From contig CANLEH010000001.1 in assembly GCA_947489665.1 (NCBI GenBank), forward strand, positions 1,646,501-1,710,500: a DNA stretch of 64,000 nt, in the 5' to 3' direction. The notes beneath the pieces were generated by a model, which was not told the origin of the DNA, did no database searches, and saw only the letters and a list, made by a program, of their open reading frames with translations. The DNA comes from an uncultured Roseicyclus sp. GTDB lineage: Bacteria; Pseudomonadota; Alphaproteobacteria; Rhodobacterales; Rhodobacteraceae. Positions within the stretch are counted from its first letter, which is position 1. Each line of letters begins with the position of its first letter. The position numbers were made by a program, and so were the translations under genes. Shown in pieces: positions 56,786-64,000 of the stretch.

Positions 56786-56825
56786 TGGTTTGCCACACGG
56801 ACCGCGTTTCGCGGGCAACGAAAGA

Positions 56826-59800
56826 ATGAAACGCATGGGCTTTAAGGCGAATATCACTGCATACGCGATCGCTGCGGCAACGATATTGGGCGGGCTGGCG
56901 TTCGGCACAGACGACGCTGCGGCGCAATCATCCTTGCCGACCTTCGGCTGCACTGGCGATATTTATCAGGTGCAATCTGGGCAGTTGCGTATCTTCGATC
57001 CTGTGACCTCGACCTACACAAACATCGGGACAAACCAGGGCAGCTACAACGCGACCGGATTCAACATCTTGGACGGCTACGCCTACGCGTCCCAAGGCTC
57101 TCGCATCATCAGAATTGGGTCGGACGGGAACACAGAGACGGTCTTCAACATTGGCTTTGGGACCTATTCCGGAGATGTCGATCGATCCAACAACTTCTAT
57201 CTGCGTCGCAACAACAATCGTTATGACCGGGTTGATCTAGCGACTGGCGCTGTTACGCAGATTAACTTTTCCGGCCCGGGCGGTGGACCTGCTGACGTGG
57301 CGTTCATCCCTGGTGGTGGCGATCGCCTGATCGGGTTCAGCAGTGGTCAGATGTTCGTCTATAATCTGACGAGCCGTCAAAAGACGCGCGTCAACGTCTC
57401 GGGTGGTATGCCCGGCGGCGGTTATGGCGCGACCTGGACGGACTCTGCTGGTCGCCTCTTTACGTTCAACAACAACACGGGGCTTCTTTACGAAATCTTC
57501 GACTACAACACCAACGCCCCACGAGCCGTGCAGGTCGGCGTCGGCGATCCCTCGGGCAACAACGATGGCTTCTCTTGCTCGCTTGCGCCGTTTCCAAATC
57601 TCGCCCCTCTGGCGCAGGATGATGATTTTTCCACACCCGTGAATGTCGCGATCACCGGTGACGTGACTGTGGACAACGGCAATGGTGTGGACAGTGACCC
57701 GGACGGTGGCACGCTGGTCGTAAGCGGCCCTGACACGGGGCCATCGGACGGGACGCTGGTGCTGAATTCGGATGGCACCTTCTCATACACCCCGGATGTG
57801 TATTTCCTTGGGACAGACACGTTCACCTACACCGTGACGGACCCGGCAGGCCTGACCGCGACGGCGACCGTGAACATAGATGTCACGGGCGACATCGGAT
57901 TTGAGGTCGACAAGCGTCGGGTCTCAGGCGTGGCCGTGGCCACGGAAGAGGGTCAGGTGGTCAACTTCCTGATCGAGGTCGAGAATACGGGTGACATCCC
58001 GCTGACGGGCATCAACGTCGTCGATACCTTGCCCAATGGCACGACCGGCACGTTGACCGGCCCGGTTGAGGGTGGCGGCACTGATGGGCGCGATCAGACG
58101 GGACGCATCGATGTTGGCGAGACCTGGACCTACACGATCTCCTACACGATTGAGCAAGGCGATATTGATGGGGGTGGCCCGCTGGTGAACACGGTCGCCG
58201 TCACGACGGCTGAGACCGGGACGGATGTCGAAAGCGACACAGCCTCGATCCCGGTGGATCAGGATGACAGTTTCACCTTCGCAAAGACTGCCGATGTGAC
58301 CAGCTTTGCGGCCCTGAATGATCCGGTGGTGTTCACGTTCACGGTCGAAAACACAGGCAATGTGACGCTGACAGATGTGGTGGTGACCGATCCGTTCTTT
58401 GACCCCAACTACAGCTGCACGATCCCCACGCTTGCGCCGGGTATCACGGACAACACGACCTGCACCTTTACCTACAACGTGACGCAGGCCGATATCGACC
58501 GCGGCGAGATCGAAAACACCGCCGCCGCTAATGCCAATGGCGCCGGGGGGGCTGCCCTGCCGGAGCAGACGAGTACGGTTACACTGACCGGTCCGGCGGA
58601 AGTTGCCGCGGTGCGCATCGTGAAGACGGATGAGGGTGCCGATCTGGCCTTCGGCGCGGTCAACGATGTTGAGACCTTTACGTTCCAGGTCTTCAACGAC
58701 GGCGATGTGACCCTTACCAATCTCGTCGTCAGTGACCCGACGCTGGGGTTCTCCTGCACCGTGGCGGACCTGGCACCGGGGGCCAATGCGTCCGTCTGTG
58801 CAAACGGCGATCCGCTGAGTGCGGATCTGACGATCACGCAAGCCCTCGTCGATGCAGCAACTTTTACCAACACGGTTTCGGTGGTGGGAACCACGACGCA
58901 GGGCACCGACGTTGCCGACGACGATACACTTGTCCTGAGTGGCCCCGCACAGGACCTGCAGCTGGTCATGGTAAAGACGGTCACGGGCGGTGATAACTTC
59001 GCGGCGGTGGGTGACGTGATCACCTACAGCTACGACGTGACAAACGACGGCAATATCACAATCACCAGCCCGATCACGGTCGCCGACAACCGTACCAGCG
59101 TGTCCTGCCCGGTTCTCCCTGCAGGTGGCCTTGCACCGAACGCGTCGATCACCTGCACGGCAAGTTATCCTGTCACGCAGCTTGATCTGAACGCTGGCAG
59201 TGTCGTGAACCTCGCCACCGCAAGTGTGACGCAGACCCTCGCCAATGGGTCGACCGTGACCGAGACGTCGCCGCAGGTTTCAGCAACGGCCAACGCCAAT
59301 CGCGCGCCGGCGATCACCATCGCTAAAGAACTGACCTCCATCACCGACGAGGATGGCTCAGCCCAAACCACGCTGACCTATGACGAGGTGGACGATGTCC
59401 TGAATTACACCTTCACGGTTACCAATTCGGGCAATGTCACGCTTGTCGATCAGATTGTCGTCACCGATGCTGATATCGGCGCGACTGTTAATTGTGGCCC
59501 CGCGGCGCCGAACCTTGCCCCTGGTGCCAGTGTCACCTGCACGGCCAGCTACCCGGTCACGCAGCCCGATCTCAATGCGGGCAGCTTCGTGAACACCGCC
59601 AATGCCGCGACAAGCTTCAACGGCAGCCCGGTCACAACCCCGACGCCCGCAAGCGAGACCGCGTTCGCGCAGCAGACACCGGCCTTGAGTCTGGCAAAGA
59701 CCGAAGATGCGCCTGCCGTAACCGTCCTGACCGTGGGCGGCACGATCGACTATACGTACGTGGCCACAAACACAGGCAATGTGACGCTAACCGACCCCAT

Positions 59801-62800
59801 CACGATCACCGATGACCGGTTTCCTAGCGGGGGCATCGCCTGCCCGACCTTTCCTGCAGGGGGCGTTGCGCCCGGCGGAACCTATACCTGTAACGCCACC
59901 TATACGATCACGGCAAATGACGTGTTTATCGGTACGGTCCTGAACAACGCGACGGCAACCTCCGGCACGACGACATCGCCACCGGCCAGCGTTACCGTGC
60001 CTTCGGGTGCATTGCCCGCGCTGGATGTGACGAAAGACATCATAGCGGTTACGGATCCGGCAGGCGGCACACCAAGTGGGCTGCAATTCAACGAGGTGGA
60101 CGACGTCCTCACCTTCGAGTTCGAAATCGAGAATACCGGGACGGTTTCCTTCGTGCGTCCCATCACCGTGACCGACCCGATGCTGACGCCGAACCCGATC
60201 ACTTGCTTCACGCCTACCGGAGCCGACCCAGATTTCCAGCCAGGTGAGACCGCGACCTGCACCGGGCAATACACGGTCGATCAACTGGATCTGAACGCTG
60301 GAGAGGTGATCAACACCGCCTTTGCCTCCGTTGAATACAATGCGCCGGGGCAGGGGCCGAGCATCTACAACTCACCCACTGCAACAGAAACGGTTCCAGC
60401 CGCCGCCAACCCGGAACTGACGGTGGCCAAAGATGTCACGACAGGTCCTGATCCAGCGGATGCCGGTGATATTCTGACCTACACGCTTACCGCGACCAAC
60501 TCGGGCAACCAGACGCTCAGCAATGTCAGCCTCAGCGATCCGCTGATCCCCAGCCTGACCTGCACCGTGGGCGGTGTTGCTGCGCCTGCCAACGTGACGC
60601 TGGATCCGGGTGAGGTTTTGACGTGCACCGGCGACTACTCCGTCACGCAGGAGAACGTGGATACGCAAACGCTGTCGAACACCGCCACGGCCTCGGGCCT
60701 TTCCCCGAATGGAAGCCCCGTGACCGGCTCGGGAATAGACATGCATCCGTTGGTCACGCCTGCGCCGAACATCGAGGTCATCAAAACCCTGACGGCTGGC
60801 ACGCCAAGCCCCGCCTACACTGTCGAAGGCGACACGGTGAGCTTCACGGTGGAGGTGCGCAACACCGGCAATGTAACCTTGACCACCATCGACGTGACCG
60901 ACAACCTCGTGACGGGCACCTGTACAATCGGCCCGCTTGCACCCGGCGATAGTGATGACAGCTGCCGGTTTGTCTACACCGTTCCGCAGACTGCGGTGGA
61001 TGACGGTGAGATCGACAATACCGCGACCGGGGTGGCCACGCCTATCATCGGCGGAGGAACTGTCACCGAAACAGGCAACCTGATCACGCCGGGCCCCACA
61101 CGGACGCCGGGGATCACGCTGATCAAGACCGCGGACCTGACCAGTTTCAATGCCGCCCTGCAGACGATCACCTATACCTTCACGATCGAAAATACGGGCA
61201 ATATCACGTTGACCGGCACACCATCGATCAACGATCCGGGTGCGACCGGTATCACCTGTAATCCGCTGCCTGCGGGTGGGTTGCTGCCGGGTGGAACTGT
61301 GACCTGTTCGGGCACGTACGAGACGGATCAGGGTGACGTGGATGCAGGCCAGGTGGTCAATACCGCCACGGCCTCCCTGCCGAACCCACTGGATCCCGGC
61401 ACGCCGCTGACTTCGACCGGATCGGTGACGGTACCCGCCGTGCAAACCCCGTCGATCACGCTGAGCAAGACCCCGGACGTTACGAATTTCACGGGGGCAA
61501 ACCAGACGATCACCTATACCTATGTCATCGAGAACACCGGAAATGTGACGCTGACTGCCGCCCCGGTGCTGACAGATGATCGCATCCCCGCCGCTGACCT
61601 GAGCTGTGATCCCGTGCCCGCAGGCGGGCTGCTGCCGCTGGGAACACTCAATTGCACCGGCACCTACGACACCATGCAGCTGGACGTAAATGCGGGGGGC
61701 GTGACCAACATCGCAGGTGTTGAGATCGACGATCCGACCAATCCGAGCACGCCGTTGATCGCAAGCGCTACCGCAACGGTCCCAGCCGCGCGCAACGCGG
61801 TGATCGAGGTGATCAAAACGCCTTCCGTCACCTCCGGCGCGGCGGTGGGCGACACGATCACCTACACCTATCAAGTTACGAACCGGGGCAACGTCACGCT
61901 GACCAATATCGTGCTCGATGACCAGCATGTCTCGGCCTCAGGCACTGCTCCGCTGGCGATCAGCGATGGCGGTGTAGTTCTGTCGCTTGAGCCGCTGGCA
62001 AGCGCCACGCTGACCGCGCAATACGTGGTGACACAGGCTGACGTGGATGCCGGTGCCGCGCTGACCAATACTGTAACCGTCAGCGCGACGCCGCCCAATG
62101 GCGTGACGCCGCCGAGCGACAGCGCCCCGGCCTCGGTAAGCCTTTCGCCTGCAGTGCCCGAATTGACCGTAATCAAGGATGTGCCGAACCCACCCGCCGC
62201 GCTTGTGGCCGGTGCGGATGTGACGTTCCGCATTCGGGTGCAGAACACCGGCAACGTCACGCTCGACAACGTGGTCCTGACGGATACGCTTGGGCGGCTT
62301 GACGGGTCCGTCATTTCGATGCCACCGCCGGTTGGACCGGTGCAGGATGTCGGAACCATTGGCGAGTTGGACGTGGGCGAGACCTGGGAATATTCGCTAA
62401 CCTACACGCTGACTCAGGAAGATGTGGATGCTGGCGGGATCTCGAACTCCGTGCTGGCGGAGGCGACGGACCCATCGGGCACTCCGGTCGACGACCTGTC
62501 CGACGGAAGCTCCCCCACCGGGGACGCGCCGACATTGGTGCAAATCCCCGCCGCCCCTTCGATTGAGGCAATCAAGACGATCACCACACCGGCCACGACC
62601 GTTGGCGCGCAGGTCGTATTCCAGATCGCAGTGGAGAATACCGGCAACGTGACGCTGACGAATGTGGGCATCGCCTCGGACACGGTGACACGGCTTGATG
62701 GCGCTGCCGTGACGGGCGCAATCAGCGGGCCGACATTCGCCAGCGCCAGCGCGGGCTCCCCTTCCGGGACACTGACGCCAGGCGAGCGGGCGTTTTACAC

Positions 62801-64000
62801 ACTCACCTATACGTTGACGCAGGAAGATATCGACGCGGGCGGCATTCAGAACACCGCCACTGCCACAGGCACGCCGCCAAGTGGGCCGCCCGTCACGGAT
62901 ATCTCGGACGATGATGGGATCGGCGACAGCAACCCAACGGTGCAGGAAATCTTGCCGACACTTGGCCTGACGCTCGACAAGCAATTGGCCAGTGGCGGGC
63001 CGACCTTCGACGACACCACCGATGTGCTGGTCTTCAACTTCGTCGTCACAAACACAAGCAACGTGACGCTGACTGAGCCCATCGTGATCGACGATCCGCT
63101 GATCATCGGGGCAGGCGGGTCAGTTGTTTGTCCGCCAGGCGATGTGGCCCCGAATGGAGTGGTGACGTGTACGGGAAGCTATACCGTTACCCAGCCCAAT
63201 CTGGATGCCGGGTTCGTCACCAACAGTGCGACGGCTTCATCTTCGTTCAACGGAACGCCAATCGTCAGCCCCGCCGATGATGTCACTGTTCCAGCCGCGC
63301 AGGATCCGGCCCTCACCCTGCTGAAAGAAGCGGCTCCGCTGAACCCGGCAGACTTCGTCGTCGGTGCGGTCGTAACCTACACCTACACGATCACCAATAC
63401 GGGGAACGTGACACTAACTGATCCAATCACGATTACCGATGATCGCATCACACCAACCGATATTACCTGCCCGACATTCCCGGCCGCGGGGCTCGGTCCG
63501 ACAGAGGTCTACGTCTGCACGGCCGATTACACAGTGACCGACGATGATGTGGACGTGGGATCGGTCGTCAACAATGCCACAGCAACGTCCGGCACGACGG
63601 TCTCTCCGCCAGACAGTGAAACAACACCCACGGGTGCAGTGCCCGCCCTTGAGGTCGCCAAAAGCCTGGTATCGGTAACCGATTCGGGCGGCACGGTGCG
63701 GCCCGGCGGCGAATTCCTCGCCGTGGGCGATATCCTGAACTACAGCTTTACGGTCACGAACACCGGAACCCGCGCCTTTGTGGGGGATATCGAGGTTGTC
63801 GATCCTCTCATTCCTGGAGGCTCCGTCACCTGCTGGACGCGCATTCCCGGCACCGATGAGGATTTCCGCAGCGGTGAGACGGCCACCTGTACGGGCGCCT
63901 ATCCTGTTACGCAGGTCGATCTTGATGCCGGTGAAGTGGTGAATACGGCGTTCGCGTCAACATCCTTCGGCTCGATCCCGACAACCTACAATTCGCCCAC
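56826..64000 (+). CDS. Giant secreted repeat protein (DUF11/DUF7507 type), partial
   Basis: The gene runs off the window with at least 2391 codons and no stop. A signal peptide (about 1-36, DDAAAQ) precedes a propeller-like domain resembling DUF6923 (about 38-260, IYQVQSGQLRIFDPVT), one Ig/cadherin-like domain (about 260-356), then 17 visible repeats of about 105-130 residues. Each has an N-terminal strand ending xVxNTGNVTLT and ends QxDVDAGxVxNTATA. Many repeats carry paired cysteines. DUF11-type domains form stalks in surface proteins, so I expect an extracellular adhesin or filament. The weak ribosome site GAAAG precedes the ATG at 56826. Confidence 0.85.
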   Translation, partial: MKRMGFKANITAYAIAAATILGGLAFGTDDAAAQSSLPTFGCTGDIYQVQSGQLRIFDPVTSTYTNIGTNQGSYNATGFNILDGYAYASQGSRIIRIGSDGNTETVFNIGFGTYSGDVDRSNNFYLRRNNNRYDRVDLATGAVTQINFSGPGGGPADVAFIPGGGDRLIGFSSGQMFVYNLTSRQKTRVNVSGGMPGGGYGATWTDSAGRLFTFNNNTGLLYEIFDYNTNAPRAVQVGVGDPSGNNDGFSCSLAPFPNLAPLAQDDDFSTPVNVAITGDVTVDNGNGVDSDPDGGTLVVSGPDTGPSDGTLVLNSDGTFSYTPDVYFLGTDTFTYTVTDPAGLTATATVNIDVTGDIGFEVDKRRVSGVAVATEEGQVVNFLIEVENTGDIPLTGINVVDTLPNGTTGTLTGPVEGGGTDGRDQTGRIDVGETWTYTISYTIEQGDIDGGGPLVNTVAVTTAETGTDVESDTASIPVDQDDSFTFAKTADVTSFAALNDPVVFTFTVENTGNVTLTDVVVTDPFFDPNYSCTIPTLAPGITDNTTCTFTYNVTQADIDRGEIENTAAANANGAGGAALPEQTSTVTLTGPAEVAAVRIVKTDEGADLAFGAVNDVETFTFQVFNDGDVTLTNLVVSDPTLGFSCTVADLAPGANASVCANGDPLSADLTITQALVDAATFTNTVSVVGTTTQGTDVADDDTLVLSGPAQDLQLVMVKTVTGGDNFAAVGDVITYSYDVTNDGNITITSPITVADNRTSVSCPVLPAGGLAPNASITCTASYPVTQLDLNAGSVVNLATASVTQTLANGSTVTETSPQVSATANANRAPAITIAKELTSITDEDGSAQTTLTYDEVDDVLNYTFTVTNSGNVTLVDQIVVTDADIGATVNCGPAAPNLAPGASVTCTASYPVTQPDLNAGSFVNTANAATSFNGSPVTTPTPASETAFAQQTPALSLAKTEDAPAVTVLTVGGTIDYTYVATNTGNVTLTDPITITDDRFPSGGIACPTFPAGGVAPGGTYTCNATYTITANDVFIGTVLNNATATSGTTTSPPASVTVPSGALPALDVTKDIIAVTDPAGGTPSGLQFNEVDDVLTFEFEIENTGTVSFVRPITVTDPMLTPNPITCFTPTGADPDFQPGETATCTGQYTVDQLDLNAGEVINTAFASVEYNAPGQGPSIYNSPTATETVPAAANPELTVAKDVTTGPDPADAGDILTYTLTATNSGNQTLSNVSLSDPLIPSLTCTVGGVAAPANVTLDPGEVLTCTGDYSVTQENVDTQTLSNTATASGLSPNGSPVTGSGIDMHPLVTPAPNIEVIKTLTAGTPSPAYTVEGDTVSFTVEVRNTGNVTLTTIDVTDNLVTGTCTIGPLAPGDSDDSCRFVYTVPQTAVDDGEIDNTATGVATPIIGGGTVTETGNLITPGPTRTPGITLIKTADLTSFNAALQTITYTFTIENTGNITLTGTPSINDPGATGITCNPLPAGGLLPGGTVTCSGTYETDQGDVDAGQVVNTATASLPNPLDPGTPLTSTGSVTVPAVQTPSITLSKTPDVTNFTGANQTITYTYVIENTGNVTLTAAPVLTDDRIPAADLSCDPVPAGGLLPLGTLNCTGTYDTMQLDVNAGGVTNIAGVEIDDPTNPSTPLIASATATVPAARNAVIEVIKTPSVTSGAAVGDTITYTYQVTNRGNVTLTNIVLDDQHVSASGTAPLAISDGGVVLSLEPLASATLTAQYVVTQADVDAGAALTNTVTVSATPPNGVTPPSDSAPASVSLSPAVPELTVIKDVPNPPAALVAGADVTFRIRVQNTGNVTLDNVVLTDTLGRLDGSVISMPPPVGPVQDVGTIGELDVGETWEYSLTYTLTQEDVDAGGISNSVLAEATDPSGTPVDDLSDGSSPTGDAPTLVQIPAAPSIEAIKTITTPATTVGAQVVFQIAVENTGNVTLTNVGIASDTVTRLDGAAVTGAISGPTFASASAGSPSGTLTPGERAFYTLTYTLTQEDIDAGGIQNTATATGTPPSGPPVTDISDDDGIGDSNPTVQEILPTLGLTLDKQLASGGPTFDDTTDVLVFNFVVTNTSNVTLTEPIVIDDPLIIGAGGSVVCPPGDVAPNGVVTCTGSYTVTQPNLDAGFVTNSATASSSFNGTPIVSPADDVTVPAAQDPALTLLKEAAPLNPADFVVGAVVTYTYTITNTGNVTLTDPITITDDRITPTDITCPTFPAAGLGPTEVYVCTADYTVTDDDVDVGSVVNNATATSGTTVSPPDSETTPTGAVPALEVAKSLVSVTDSGGTVRPGGEFLAVGDILNYSFTVTNTGTRAFVGDIEVVDPLIPGGSVTCWTRIPGTDEDFRSGETATCTGAYPVTQVDLDAGEVVNTAFASTSFGSIPTTYNSP
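59313..60415 (+). repeat. Super-repeat copy 1 (R5-R7)
   Basis: Three-repeat block. R6 carries TNTGNVTLTDPITITDDR and NNATATSGTTTSPP; R7 carries DFQPGETATC and NTAFAS...YNSPT. Its counterpart lies at 62967-64000, offset 3627-3654 bases. Confidence 0.7.
62967..64000 (+). repeat. Super-repeat copy 2 (R15-R17, truncated by the window)
   Basis: R15 has SFNGTPI like R5; R16 has NTGNVTLTDPITITDDR and NNATATSGTTVSPP like R6; R17 has DFRSGETATC and NTAFAS...YNSP like R7. R6 to R16 and R7 to R17 are both offset by 3627 bases (1209 codons), so three consecutive domains are duplicated as a block. Confidence 0.7.

Larger units (their letters stand above)
57897..64000 (+). repeat. 17 tandem DUF11-like protein repeats (at least)
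   Basis: Repeat starts by codon: R1 57897, R2 58272, R3 58617, R4 58962, R5 59313, R6 59685, R7 60021, R8 60416, R9 60770, R10 61116, R11 61455, R12 61803, R13 62163, R14 62562, R15 62967, R16 63312, R17 63648. Most starts are from the translated motif and may shift by a few codons. R10 and R11 are close relatives, and R5-R7 resemble R15-R17. The array continues beyond the window. Confidence 0.8.

Noticed and set aside
60372-61928. 518-codon minus-strand open frame in the repeat array
   Set aside because: It follows the G+C-rich third-position bias of the giant gene; the protein is Arg/His-rich with no motif.

Overview
The window is a 64 kb chromosomal segment of an alphaproteobacterium, most likely a member of the Rhodobacteraceae (Roseobacter group). 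The evidence is high G+C, dense operons with many ATGA/GTGA stop-start overlaps, and a characteristic gene set: GapR (DUF2312), a DUF6314 protein, SdhE, a System I ccmABCDG cluster, the ligase-associated damage-response exonuclease/ligase pair, and an LdtR-like MarR regulator. No CRISPR array, rRNA operon, intact transposase or integrase was found.

Layout. 1-5.4 kb: end of a DksA-type gene, an FAD monooxygenase, then the Anbu cluster (proteasome-like peptidase, transglutaminase-like protein, alpha-E protein, ATP-grasp). 5.5-11.4 kb: dtd, a PfkB sugar kinase with a LacI-like operator, a zinc-ribbon membrane protein, a cytochrome b-type membrane protein, a GlcG-like protein, a P450 and a class-I glutamine amidotransferase hydrolase. 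11.5-13.4 kb: two secreted proteins with two LCCL domains each. 13.5-17 kb: exonuclease, esterase and ATP-dependent DNA ligase in one coupled operon. 17-24.3 kb: an isolated fliG, purB, several small secreted proteins, a methyltransferase and a LysR regulator. 24.3-29.9 kb: an orphan sugar-ABC permease with a perfect palindrome upstream, a TetR regulator with twin operators facing a membrane protein, an aspartate aminotransferase, an HTH gene coupled to sdhE, and an LdtR-like regulator. 30.3-36.2 kb: ccmGDCBA and divergent acnA. 36.3-46.3 kb: phosphatase, isoprenylcysteine-methyltransferase-like protein, DUF1223 protein, LpxL-like acyltransferase, SnoaL-like proteins flanking a UgpC-type ATPase, gamma-glutamyltransferase and gapR.

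46.4-53 kb looks like an accessory insertion next to tRNA-Thr(TGT). It holds an AT-richer junction with a tandem TTTTTGGTCACC repeat, a 1570-residue DUF4011/SF1 helicase/Vsr-like nuclease/DUF3320 protein, and a convergent, lower-G+C gene with a PD-(D/E)XK signature. It is a plausible anti-phage module.

53.2-64 kb holds the most unusual pair: a 1.2 kb-residue-class outer-membrane beta-barrel protein (about 1190 residues) followed after 40 bp by a giant secreted protein (more than 2390 residues, running off the window). The giant protein has an N-terminal propeller-like domain, one Ig/cadherin-like domain and at least 17 tandem DUF11/DUF7507-type repeats. The repeats show higher-order duplication: repeats 5-7 are echoed by repeats 15-17 about 3.63 kb later. 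I infer a surface adhesin or filament with its own barrel partner.
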